In this document: one piece after another, positions 52,039 to 64,000 of the stretch
Numbering within the stretch: position 1 is the first letter of the stretch
How the letters are laid out: every line of letters starts with the position of its first letter
NCBI GenBank assembly: GCA_032622095.1
Contig: CP136069.1
Span: forward strand, 153,689,043 to 153,753,042
Length of the DNA: 64,000 bases
Origin: Siphonodentalium dalli
Lineage: Eukaryota > Mollusca > Scaphopoda > Gadilida > Siphonodentaliidae
Direction: 5' to 3'
Notes under the pieces: model-generated
Seen by the model: the letters and a program-made list of their open reading frames with translations, nothing else
What the model was told of the DNA's origin: nothing
Databases searched by the model: none
Translations under genes and position numbers: made by a program

Positions 52039-52811
52039 GACCTCATTTTAACAAATCTGAATCTCAGTAATGGCATTAGTTTTTCAATTTTCAAAAAATG
52101 TTAAACAATATATATATATGTAATTGACCATGGAGTTAAATACAATTTTTTTTTTTTTTTATAAATATTCTAATAAAAAAAAACAATTCCTTTTTAAATG
52201 TTCTTTTCTTTTTTAATATATCATTTCTTTTCTATTCTTTTCTTTTTTGGTTAAAGAGTTTAATCTGAATTTTTTTTTTCTGAGTTATGTCCCTGGCCCC
52301 ACCCACATTTGACCCAGTGACCTCATTTGAACAAATCTGAACCCAGTCAACCAATGATCCTTCATACCAAATATGAACCCATTTGGCCTGATGGTATTCG
52401 AGAAGAAGATGTTTAAAAGAATTACTATGGAGGGAAAGAGTTATGGCCCTGGTTTCTCAACTAATCAACCTGGTGACCTCATTTGAACAAATCTGAATGT
52501 GAGTCACCTAGGGAACATCCACACCAATTATGAACCCATTAAGTCGTTCTAAGAATTACTATCAAGGAACAGAGTTGTGGCCCTGCTTTCGCAATTATTT
52601 GACCCAGTGACCTCATTTGAACAAATCTGAATGAGAGTCACCTAGGAAACATCCACACCAAATATGAACCAATTCGGTCCAATGGGACTTCAGAAGAAGA
52701 TGTTCAAAGAATTGTTGACGGATGGACGGACGGCTAAACGGACGGACGGACGACGGACGAAGAGTGATGACTATAGCTACACCGGAGACTTCGTCTCAGG
52801 TGAGCTAAAAA
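52039..52811 (+). repeat. Repeat B, U7
   Basis: Same shortened form as U4, and one GACG unit fewer in the microsatellite near 52725. Confidence 0.7.
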
Positions 52812-54117
52812 CAGTACATCAATAAAAATGTCCCAATCTTTGCCAACGAAATGAACCGATTGCTAGATTGTTAGTCATTATTTAAGCCACTTGGTATCCG
52901 ATACACGCAAACTATTGTCGCCAGCAGTTATGTATAGGATAATGGGTGAAAATTGAACATTATTTCAGGGAATGGATTGATCGAGACCGTAGGTCGAGAT
53001 CGTTCCATTTGCTGAAATAATGTACAATTTGAACCTATTATCTGACTTAAAACATGGCCGAGTCCATTTGGTGGATGTCTCACCTCTTAATAGAATGGAG
53101 TAACTCGAAATTGGGTCAAGGCACCTGAGTTGTACCATGTGTTCGGACCTATCCACTCGCTCATTGGCTGCACGGATGGCGTGACATCTTCACCCATTGT
53201 CAACTTAACGGACAGGCAGAATACTAGTGCTGAAACGGATATCCGGATGACAACTGGCTACCGTCGGCAACCGATTGAACTATGATCAACCGGTTAACCG
53301 CTATGTATTACACACATGCAATGCCACTGATAAACACTAACGTATGCAGGTCCTTAATCGGCGTAGACTGATAACAGTAGCTTTTAAACACGGGTACTTT
53401 ATCAATTTTGCTACAAACGTTATCACTCAGAGGGGTATACATTCCCCCTAATAATGAGATAATCCTGCTGCAAACGTCATGGATACACGGCTTAATCGTA
53501 AACCGATGAGTCCACTATTAACGGAATGCGGGGGGATGTTTATTCTGGAAGAACATGGTGCGTCCCCCTGATAATGAGATAATCCTAGCAACCACGTGCG
53601 CGAAAGTAATATAATTATACTGGCTTACAAGTTGGATGCGGCCACTTTCAAATGAATGCGGGGAGGTAAACACCTGGCTCGCACTGCTATGTTTATTTGT
53701 GGGAATTCCTCTCAAGCGAGTGACGTATTTACTATAATAACTGTCAAACTTTGATAATTATTCAATAAACCCGATGATATTATATACCTGCCTGCAATTG
53801 GGAATTTGGTGGGTGAAAATTGGGAATAAGGTGCCTTTTTCCCATTGGGAATGGGGCCGTTTACCGGACCCTGAGGACACTAAAAAAAATCGCTGTTCAC
53901 ATAGTGTACAAATGGTTTCCGTTTGCTATTGGTATCAACAACAATTTATAGGCGACTGTTACTTCAGAGATTTACGAAGAGCCATCGAACGAACCTTTCC
54001 GAATGCCTCTATTTCAAACCAATATTTTCAAATCAATTACAAATCGAAAATAGAGAACGAATCAAATAACGAATCGAACATTGAATATTCGCAGGACCCT
54101 AACCTCGGCCTCATAAC

Positions 54118-55081
54118 TAGAGTTGGCACGGTTATTGATTTTGATAATCGATTAAATTGATTATCATCGATTAATCATACCTAATATTAATAACAGTGGA
54201 AGTATTCCATAATATGGCCAATTGGCTGGGTGTTGGTTATAATAATTGGGAATTCATTAGAATGAACGTAGCAATTATTTCAGTGTTAATAGCCAAACTT
54301 ACAAACAATATAAAACTAGGAATTTATGACGGACCACTAGCGTTCATGAATCTAATGTTACGGAAACTATAAGTTTCAGCAAACTTATCCAGAGTGTGGA
54401 TAACAATCAGAAATGTGCTCCTCACCCCCCGGAAATTTCAGGACTCGGAACAATTAAGTTAAGTAATTTATAATATTGATAATAGTGAGTTTCATTCAGT
54501 AGTCACCACACGATAAGTTACTGTACTAGTTCTAAGTATACTCATGCAAATGAAGAATACTAGCAAATTACATCGCGAAGAACATCGCTGATTAAAATGC
54601 CGTAGGTTCCCAGGTTTCGAGAGAATGTAAATTATTTACATATTGGTCCAATCAGATTCAAGGGTGAGTGCATTCAGTTCATTGAACACAGTGACAGTGG
54701 GCACATTTCAAAAACATTGTGCCGTTTTTCTTGTAGAAATATACAACGACATTGCCACAAGTTCAAAGCCGTAGTGCTGCCAATTTGTAAGAAAATACAA
54801 TGACCCAAAGAGTAACCATGTCGTATCATCAAATGAACTGCCCACTGTTTGCAACATATATTAGTACTCATGTCGCCGGATTCTCTTTGATGCACAATCA
54901 AAGGTTGCTAACCCTTCGGTTGTAGATTAGCCTGCAAAACAAACACGATATTCGATAACACGCAGCACTTTCCAATGTCAGAAATAAATAATGCAGATTA
55001 ATCGAAAATGTACCATAATCGATTATGGGCTTTTATATCAATGGTTCATCAATTTATATATGATTAATCGTGGCACCCCTA
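54118..55081. mobile_element. hAT-1, U7 (964 bp)
   Basis: Uninterrupted copy; shares the GAACACAGTGACAG variant with U4. Confidence 0.93.
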
Positions 55082-56843
55082 CTCATAACTCGGCCAATAT
55101 GGAAATATATAATATGAAATGATCACATTTATCAGTCCCAATAAGCTGAATTATAAACGAGAGGCCGATCACGATCGGCAGATGTTTAACCCATACCTTG
55201 GCGATAGCGACTAGTCATAACTGATAACTTGTCAAAGATATGATCACAGGAATTAATCCATATATCAGTACCCAACTTGAAATCAAAAGCTCAAATAATT
55301 TGTCTTAAGGAAGGGTTAAAGTATTTGGGGTGGGGAGGAGTAGTTTTAAATCTCATAACTCTGTCCCTATTCACCCAAGGACCTCTCACTGTAAAATCCA
55401 ATGGTTTAGTAATTTCGGAGGACATGTTTAAGAGTTTAAGTTAACTCATTGGAAGCAAAAGTGATAAATCCCTATCTTTAACACTTTTGACATGCCAGAT
55501 ATTCAAAATGTATTCACTTCTAAAGAGAAATTATAATTTGTTGACAAGCCAGACTGCTTAGAATGACATACGTGAGGGGATTCCATCTCATATTTAAATG
55601 GTGCTTTAATTACGCCCCCCCCCCCCCCTTCCCCCATTCTCCCCAGTTATTTGTTTATCAAACATGGACAGATATAAGATCAGATCTGACCTGTGTATTA
55701 AATCAGATTAAGTGTTTCATAACAGGGGTGTATGCATGGTTTTCAAAAATATATGTAGTTTATACAATTCAAAAGTATTATCTATATAATGTTATACAGA
55801 CATAATATGATGAGGAAGCTTGACCCTATGACCACTAAATCGTTCATATAAAAGAAAGTAAGTTAGCCCTCAATTAAATGGTTTCACACATTACAATGTT
55901 TTACAAGTAGCTTGGACACTAAAAGCCACAACCTTCAATGTTAATCTTCTAAGTGCTCTGTGGCCCCTAAAATTCAATCAACCATGAAAATATGAACAAA
56001 TGGGAAAATAAGGTTCCTGGAAACACTAACATCTACCATATTGATTTTCAAAACAAGTCATCACTTACAATAGTCATGTATATTTATCTGCCTGATTCCC
56101 ATTGCATAGATAAATCATATTGGCCATCAGCTGTTATTTTAATTTCAAATTGAAAGCACATGTCTGAAGGGTTAATATATTTTTCAAAAATCAATTAATC
56201 AGTCAAAACCAAAATTGATATAAGTGAATAGTGTGCAAAGATACCCAACATATATTAAGAGATGTGAGGAAGAGTCCATGTACATTATAGCATGTGTCTA
56301 TGGAAACCTTGGAAAGGGTTAATTATTTTTGAAGCAAATTAATGGAATTTAGTCTTATGTAGGTGAGTGGGGGCTCTTATCTCACCCTGTAATGAAATGT
56401 CAAGAATAGGATAAACACCAGTCTTATGCTGCCATTAATCAATTTGACAGTTAGAATAAACAAACAGCCAGCCACCAGTGTTGTTTATCTGGTTGTTGCT
56501 CTGTATAATATGTCATCACTCATTTCATAACAGATTTCACTTGGAATGACAACATCTATAAAATGTCCTCTCATATACTCTGGATGTTGGATGATCACAT
56601 GGTAATTTATTGATATCATTATATTACATGAAACTATTGCAATAAAATCTTCATATTTTCAAAACAGGATATCACACCTAATTAATCGTATAAAACTAAA
56701 ATAAATGAAAGTGTCAATATATTTTTTTTATTATTTTTTTTTTTTTTTATTGTTATTAAAGTTCAAACAAAATTTAATATTTGTATATGCTAAATTTAGC
56801 AAGGAGTTAAATCTAAAAAAGTTGAATTTTTATTTTTTTCTTC

Positions 56844-57239
56844 GAAAAAGGGTCATAACTCCTTTAAAATTAATCGGATCAAACCCATATTCGGACTCGA
56901 TCTGTATTTTGGGCTTCGAAACTCACATACCAAATTTGGTTCCAATCAAATAAAAAATGTTTGAGTTATGGCAGAATGTGTGAATTCTAAGTTGAAAAAG
57001 GGCCATAACTCTAACAAAAACTCGGATCAAAACCAAATTCGAACTCGATCTGTATTTTGGGCTGAGAAACCCATATACAAAATTTGGTTTCGATCGGATA
57101 GAAAATGTTTGAGTTATCGCATTACTCGTAAAGTGTCTACGGACAGACAGACAGACAGACGGACGAACGACGAGTGGTCAATCCGGGCAACGACACTATG
57201 TTTACCATACTATGTATGGTATGGGTAAACATAAAAAGG
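56844..57239 (+). repeat. Repeat A, U8 (loop duplication)
   Basis: Four bp longer than the other copies: TATG is duplicated exactly in the loop of the terminal hairpin, leaving both arms intact. This is the kind of change expected from slippage at a hairpin tip. Confidence 0.7.
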
Positions 57240-57467
57240 TTGTCAGAGTATTCGTTAAATTGATTTAAATTTCCTTACCTAAGCTGGATTTCTGACACTG
57301 CACATAAGATCTGACGTAACACAGAATGAGAACTTCAGAAGATAAACCGAACTATTTTGGCAAAAGACCCATATAAAACAAATATGTATCGATTTGTTTA
57401 ACAGCTGTTTTAGCCACCTACCAAATTGATAATTGCCAATTTGATGCAGTAAACTTTATTACATTAG

Positions 57468-57705
57468 GAACATGTGGTTGAAAAACCACGAAAAAGAAGA
57501 GGAGTTATTGAAGAAATATATGGTGATATATTCAATGAGCGGTAAAGGAGCTCATCTCACTTGTTTGCTGATACCAAAAGCGGTATTAAAGACTATAATC
57601 CTGATAAATGATGACCACTCCAGAGATGTAGCTGGAGTTCACCCACAAAACATCTATCTTTTTCCAAATACAGAGGGGTCACTCGATTGTCCAATCGGCT
57701 ATAAG
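57468..57705 (+). pseudogene. Relic exon copy, U8
   Basis: Encodes the same peptide as U1, although U8 has private changes elsewhere in the unit. Confidence 0.33.
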
Positions 57706-58069
57706 GTAAGCTTACTTACAAGTACATGCAAGATGAGATCTTGAGAATCCAAGATTTTAATCTAATCAAATTGGAATAAAACGAAATCGATTTCAAATCG
57801 ATTTTGAACCGAAATCTAAATTTGTGTCAATCTCAATTGAAACAAGTTTTGTCAAGGATTTTCTGTATATGGTAAGTAAATACCGTTTTTATTTTTCAAT
57901 TATTACAAATAAATGTCAAAATATATCAATTATGAGAACACCACGGAATTGCCCGTCAAAAATGACAGATGATATGCAGGAAAATATCACTGCTGCAAAG
58001 CTCATTATGATATAAACAATGCTGGGAAATGGTGGGCGGAGTTTGTCCGGAATTTGGCATTATATTTTT

Positions 58070-58639
58070 GTCATGTAGGTGCTGGGTGGGGGGGGGGGGA
58101 AATATCCTGACCTGGACATCTTCCCCCCGCCCCCCACCCCAAACCCTGACTCAAAAAACTTGTTCTCAGAAGAAGTTAATTTCTCGCTGTTTCATGACTA
58201 TATAAAGGAAAACAAGCAATAAATCCATACAATGATTCATTTGTCATGTAGGTGCTGGGTGGGGGAGGGGGGAGATATCCTGACCTGGACATCTCCCCCC
58301 AAACCCTGACTCAAAAAACTTTTTCTCAGAAGAAGTTAATTTCTCGCCGTTTCATGACTATATAAAGCAAAACAAGTGATAAAACCATAAGATTATTTTT
58401 TTGTCATGTAGGTGCTGGGTGGGGGGAAGATATCCTGACCTGGACATCTCCCCTCCCCAAACCCTGACTCAAAAAACTTTTTCTCAGAAGAAGTTAATTT
58501 CTCCCTGTTTCATGACTATATAAAGCAAAACAAGTGATAAAACCATAAGATTATTTTTTTGTCATGTAGGTGCTGGGTGGGGGGGGGGGGAGATATCCTG
58601 ACCTGGACATCTTCCCCCCACCCCAAACCCTGACTCAAA
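58070..58639 (+). repeat. Minisatellite of about 160 bp, U8
   Basis: Four copies, with the shortest first G-run in the window. Confidence 0.9.
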
Positions 58640-59151
58640 CAAGACAGTCAATGACTGTGGGGTCGCTCACCAGACTGCAAAGACTGATAAGACTGGGACT
58701 CTGGAGACCAAAACAGTCAGCACTTTTCATAATCACTTTAAAAGAAGTAGATTTAAACAGGATATGTGGCTAGAGAGACTTCAAGTATGTAGCTTGGTGA
58801 AAATCCACCTTGAAATTGCCAACTGTACACTACTGATCACCCCCCTCCTCCAGCTCAACAAGTCCCCTCCCAACCGGGCTCCAGACTCCCAAGTCTTAGG
58901 TTGGAATTTCACAACCGACACCTCAAACTTTCTCAATTGTTGGAAATTTCCAATCTCACAAGCGCCTTTTTCTAAAACCATTTAAACATGTTTGAAGCCC
59001 AATTATCCATGTACCCAAAACACAATATATGTATGTCAGACCAATCAGTCAGGTGGTTCCAAGGTAGATGTTTTAATGAATTTGGTATTTCGATGATTTT
59101 ATTGGACACAAAAGTGTTAACTCCCCATAGCCTGCCATTTCTTGACAGGTT

Positions 59152-59937
59152 GACCTCATTTTAACAAATCTGAATCTCAGTAATGGCATTAGTTTTTCAA
59201 TTTTCAAAAAATGTTAAACAATATATATATATGTAATTGACCATGGAGTTAAATACAATTTTTTTTAAATTTTTTTTTAAATATTCTAATAAAAAAAAAC
59301 AATTCCAGTTTTTTTTAAATGTTCTTTTATTTTTTAATATATCATTTCTTTTCTATTCTTTTCTTTTTTGGTTAAAGAGTTTAATCTGAATTTTTTTTCT
59401 TCTGAGTTATGTCCCTGGCCCCACGCACATTTGACCCAGTGACCTCATTTGAACAAATCTGAACCCAGTCAACCAATGATCCTTCATACCAAATATGAAC
59501 CCATTTGGCCTGATGGTATTCGAGAAGAAGATGTTTAAAAGAATTACTATGGAGGGAAAGAGTTATGGCCCTGGTTTCTCAACTAATCAACCTGGTGACC
59601 TCATTTGAACAAATCTGAATGTGAGTCACCTAGGGAACATCCACACCAATTATGAACCCATTAAGTCGTTCTAAGAATTACTATCAAGGAACAGAGTTGT
59701 GGCCCTGCTTTCGCAATTATTTGACCCAGTGACCTCATTTGAACAAATCTGAATGAGAGTCACCTAGGAAACATCCACACCAAATATGAACCAATTCGGT
59801 CCAATGGGACTTCAGAAGAAGATGTTCAAAGAATTGTTGACGGATGGACGGACGGACGGCTAAACGGACGGACGGACGACGGACGAAGAGTGATGACTAT
59901 AGCTACACCGGAGACTTCGTCTCAGGTGAGCTAAAAA
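59152..59937 (+). repeat. Repeat B, U8
   Basis: GAACAAATCTG form, with a private C-to-G change (CCACGCACA) near 59422. Confidence 0.7.
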
Positions 59938-61243
59938 CAGTACATCAATAAAAATGTCCCAATCTTTGCCAACGAAATGAACCGATTGCTAGATTGTTAG
60001 TCATTATTTAAGCCACTTGGTATCCGATACACGCAAACTATTGTCGCCAGCAGTTATGTATAGGATAATGGGTGAAAATTGAACATTATTTCAGGGAATG
60101 GATTGATCGAGACCGTAGGTCGAGATCATTCCATTTGCTGAAATAATGTACAATTTGAACCTATTATCTGACTTAAAACATGGCCGAGTCCATTTGGTGG
60201 ATGTCTCACCTCTTAATAGAATGGAGTAACTCGAAATTGGGTCAAGGCACCTGAGTTGTACCATGTGTTCGGACCTATCCACTCGCTCATTGGCTGCACG
60301 GATGGCGTGACATCTTCACCCATTGTCAACTTAACGGACAGGCAGAATACTAGTGCTGAAACGGATATCCGGATGACAACTGGCTACCGTCGGCAACCGA
60401 TTGAACTATGATCAACCGGTTAACCGCTATGTATTACACACATGCAATGCCACTGATAAACACTAACGTATGCAGGTCCTTAATCGGCGTAGACTGATAA
60501 CAGTAGCTTTTAAACACGGGTACTTTATCAATTTTGCTACAAACGTTATCACTCAGAGGGGTATACATTCCCCCTAATAATGAGATAATCCTGCTGCAAA
60601 CGTCATGGATACACGGCTTAATCGTAAACCGATGAGTCCACTTTTAACGGAATGCGGGGGGATGTTTATTCTGGAAGAACATGGTGCGTCCCCCTGATAA
60701 TGAGATAATCCTAGCAACCACGTGCGCGAAAGTAATATAATTATACTGGCTTACAAGTTGGATGCGGCCACTTTCAAATGAATGCGGGGAGGTAAACACC
60801 TGGCTCGCTCTGCTATGTTTATTTGTGGGAATTCCTCTCAAGCGAGTGACGTATTTACTATAATAACTGTCAAACTTTGATAATTATTCAATAAACCCGA
60901 TGATATTATATACCTGCCTGCAATTGGGAATTTGGTGGGTGAAAATTGGGAATAAGGTGCCTTTTTCCCATTGGGAATGGGGCCGTTTACCGGACCCTGA
61001 GGACACTAAAAAAAATCGCTGTTCACATAGTGTACAAATGGTTTCCGTTTGCTATTGGTATCAACAACAATTTATAGGCGACTGTTACTTCAGAGATTTA
61101 CGAAGAGCCATCGAACAAACCTTTCCGAATGCCTCTATTTCAAACCAATATTTTCAAATCAATTACAAATCGAAAATAGAGAACGAATCAAATAACGAAT
61201 CGAACATTGAATATTCGCAGGACCCTAACCTCGGCCTCATAAC

Positions 61244-62203
61244 TAGAGTTGGCACGGTTATTGATTTTGATAATCGATTAAATTGATTATCATCGATTAA
61301 TCATACCTAATATTAATAACAGTGGAAGTATTCCATAATATGGCCAATTGGCTGGGTGTTGGTTATAATAATTGGGAATTCATTAGAATGAACGTAGCAA
61401 TTATTTCAGTGTTAATAGCCAAACTTACAAACAATATAAAACTAGGAATTTATGACGGACCACTAGCGTTCATGAATCTAATGTTACGGAAACTATAAGT
61501 TTCAGCAAACTTATCCAGAGTGTGGATAACAATCAGAAATGTGCTCCTCACCCCCCGGAAATTTCAGGACTCGGAACAAGTTAAGTAATTTATAATATTG
61601 ATAATAGTGAGTTTCATTCAGTAGTCACCACACGATAAGTTACTGTACTAGTTCTAAGTATACTCATGCAAATGAAGAATACTAGCAAATTACATCGCGA
61701 AGAACATCGCTGATTAAAATGCCGTAGGTTCCCAGGTTTCGAGAGAATGTAAATTATTTACATATTGGTCCAATCAGATTCAAGGGTGAGTGCATTCAGT
61801 TCATTGAACACGGTGACAGTGGGCACATTTCAAAAACATTGTGCCGTTTTTCTTGTAGAAATATACAACGACATTGCCACAAGTTCAAAGCCGTAGTGCT
61901 GCCAATTTGTAAGAAAATACAATGACCCAAAGAGTAACCATGTCGTATCATCAAATGAACTGCCCACTGTTTGCAACATATATTAGTACTCATGTCGCCG
62001 GATTCTCTTTGATGCACAATCAAAGGTTGCTAACCCTTCGGTTGTAGATTAGCCTGCAAAACAAACACGATATTCGATAACACGCAGCACTTTCCAATGT
62101 CAGAAATAAATAATGCAGATTAATCGAAAATGTACCATAATCGATTATGGGCTTTTATATCAATGGTTCATCAATTTATATATGATTAATCGTGGCACCC
62201 CTA
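61244..62203. mobile_element. hAT-1, U8 (960 bp)
   Basis: Four bp shorter than the others through a deletion in ACAATTAAGTTAAG near 61576; ends and duplication are intact. Confidence 0.93.
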
Positions 62204-63235
62204 CTCATAACTCGGCCAATATGGAAATATATAATATGAAATGATCACATTTATCAGTCCCAATAAGCTGAATTATAAACGAGAGGCCGATCACGATCGG
62301 CAGATGTTTAACCCATACCTTGGCGATAGCGACTAGTCATAACTGATAACTTGTCAAAGATATGATCACAGGAATTAATCCATATATCAGTACCCAACTT
62401 GAAATCAAAAGCTCAAATAATTTGTCTTAAGGAAGGGTTAAAGTATTTGGGGTGGGGAGGAGTAGTTTTAAATCTCATAACTCTGTCCCTATTCACCCAA
62501 GGACCTCTCACTGTAAAATCCAATGGTTTAGTAATTTCGGAGGACATGTTTAAGAGTTTAAGTTAACTCATTGGAAGCAAAAGTGATAAATCCCTATCTT
62601 TAACACTTTTGACATGCCAGATATTCAAAATGTATTCACTTCTAAAGAGAAATTATAATTTGTTGACAAGCCAGACTGCTTAGAATGACATACATGAGGG
62701 GATTCCATCTCATATTTAAATGGTGCTTTAATTACGCCCCCCCCCCCCTTCCCCCCAGTTATTTGTTTATCAAACATGGACAGATATAAGATCAGATCTG
62801 ACCTGTGTATTAAATCAGATTAAGTGTTTCATAACAGGGGTGTATGCATGGTTTTCAAAAATATATGTAGTTTATACAATTCAAAAGTATTATCTATATA
62901 ATGTTATACAGACATAATATGATGAGGAAGCTTGACCCTATGACCACTAAATCGTTCATATAAAAGAAAGTAAGTTAGCCCTCAATTAAATGGTTTCACA
63001 CATTACAATGTTTTACAAGTAGCTTGGACACTAAAAGCCACAACCTTCAATGTTAATCTTCTAAGTGCTCTGTGGCCCCTAAAATTCAATCAACCATGAA
63101 AATATGAACAAATGGGAAAATAAGGTTCCTGGAAACACTAACATCTACCATATTGATTTTCAAAACAAGTCATCACTTACAATAGTCATGTATATTTATC
63201 TGCCTGATTCCCATTGCATAGATAAATCATATTGG

Positions 63236-64000
63236 CCATCAGCTGTTATTTTAATTTCAAATTGAAAGCACATGTCTGAAGGGTTAATATATTTTTCAAA
63301 AATCAATTAATCAGTCAAAACCAAAATTAAATTGATATAAGTGAATAGTGTGCAAAGATACCCAACATATATTAAGAGATGTGAGGAAGAGTCCATGTAC
63401 ATTATAGCATGTGTCTATGGAAACCTTGGAAACGGTTAATTATTTTTGAAGCAAATTAATGGAATTTAGTCTTATGTAGGTGAGTGGGGGCTCTTATCTC
63501 ACCCTGTAATGAAATGTCAAGAATAGGATAAACACCAGTCTTATGCTGCCATTAATCAATTTGACAGTTAGAATAAACAAACAGCCAGCCACCAGTGTTG
63601 TTTATCTGGTTGTTGCTCTGTATAATATGTCATCACTCATTTCATAACAGATTTCACTTGGAATGACAACATCTATAAAATGTCCTCTCATATACTCTGG
63701 ATGTTGGATGATCACATGGTAATTTATTGATATCATTATATTACATGAAACTATTGCAATAAAATCTTCATATTTTCAAAACAGGATATCACACCTAATT
63801 AATTGTATAAAACTAAAATAAATGAAAGTGTCAATATTTTTTTTTTATTATTTTTTTTTTTTTTAATTGTTATTAAAGTTCAAACAAAATTTAATATTTG
63901 TATATGCTAAATTTAGCAAGGAGTTAAATCTAAAAAAGTTGAATTTTTATTTTTTATTTTTTTTTTCGAAAAAGGGTCATAACTCCTTTAAAATTAATCG
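63236..64000. repeat. Macrosatellite unit U9 (partial, runs off window)
   Basis: First 765 bp of a further unit. It differs from the others by a 5-bp insertion near 63327 (AAAATTAAATTG against AAAATTG), GGAAACGGTTAA near 63429, AATTAATTGTAT near 63799, and altered T-runs near 63837 and 63955. These changes lie close together, so it looks more diverged than U2-U7. Confidence 0.95.
63968..64000 (+). repeat. Repeat A, U9 (start only)
   Basis: Only the first 33 bp lie inside the window. Confidence 0.65.

Larger units (their letters stand above)
33757..56123. repeat. Higher-order repeat, second copy (U5-U6-U7)
   Basis: Second copy of the three-unit block, 22367 bp. Real differences from the first copy include a base change near 34310, homopolymer changes, a single-base indel in hAT-1 of U2/U5 and a 4-bp GACG indel in U4/U7. 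They argue against an exact assembly duplication but do not exclude a haplotype or assembly artefact. Confidence 0.92.
49001..56123. repeat. Macrosatellite unit U7
   Basis: Length 7123 bp, sister of U4. It has lost one GACG step near 52725 relative to U4, and its C-tract near 55615 is longer (about 14 C against 11). Confidence 0.97.
56124..63235. repeat. Macrosatellite unit U8
   Basis: Length 7112 bp. It has no nested insertion and is not a close sister of any other unit here. Private variants: loss of an 8-bp T-rich step near 56838, an extra TATG in the hairpin loop of repeat A near 57214, CCACGCACA near 59422, GATCATTCC near 60124, CTCGCTCTG near 60805, CGAACAAACC near 61114, a 4-bp deletion in ACAATTAAGTTAAG near 61576 and CATACATGAGG near 62690. 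By its C-tract pattern it groups with U1, U2 and U5. Confidence 0.97.

Noticed and set aside
1-64000. CRISPR array or bacterial operon
   Set aside because: The repeats are kilobases long, there are no cas-like genes, no long ORFs and no ribosome-binding-site pattern.
1-64000. rDNA, 5S, tRNA or histone tandem cluster
   Set aside because: No recognisable rRNA core segments, no tRNA B-box with a matching cloverleaf, and no histone reading frames in the unit.

Overview
The window is non-coding, AT-rich eukaryotic DNA, probably from a marine mollusc and most likely a bivalve. That guess rests on low GC, long homopolymers, splice-like signals, and dispersed repeats ending in GACGGACGG-type microsatellites plus a hairpin, a style common in bivalve genomes. 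No species can be named. I found no rRNA, tRNA, histone or other intact gene; none of the short ORFs looks like a complete protein.

Nearly the whole window is one tandem array of a giant repeat unit (macrosatellite) of about 7.1 kb. Eight units start at 1 (U1), 11397 (U2), 19492 (U3), 26633 (U4), 33757 (U5), 41859 (U6), 49001 (U7) and 56124 (U8); a ninth (U9) begins at 63236 and runs off the end. The boundary is set by the window edge, so the phase is arbitrary. Lengths are 11396, 8095, 7141, 7124, 8102, 7142, 7123 and 7112 bp. Insertions explain the long ones: U1 carries 4265 extra bp and U2 and U5 each carry 971 extra bp.

Each unit holds, in order: an AT-rich leader; a repeat with an internal 150-bp duplication, a GACGGACA tract and a terminal hairpin (repeat A); a possible relic exon; four copies of a roughly 160-bp minisatellite, each with a G-run/C-run hairpin; repeat B, built like A; a 105-nt near-palindromic hairpin; a tandem duplication of about 120 bp; and a 964-bp hAT-type non-autonomous transposon (here hAT-1) with terminal inverted repeats and an exact 8-bp target duplication; then an AT-rich tail with a C-run.

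Transposons give a relative history. hAT-1 is in all eight complete units at the same site, so it predates amplification. A second hAT-type element (hAT-2, 963 bp, 8-bp duplication GCCGTAGT) sits inside hAT-1 in U2 and U5 only. A 4265-bp insertion sits inside hAT-1 in U1 only and itself contains a 1.4-kb element with long inverted repeats and a 7-bp duplication. Shared variants show that U2-U3-U4 and U5-U6-U7 are two copies of a three-unit higher-order repeat of about 22.36 kb.
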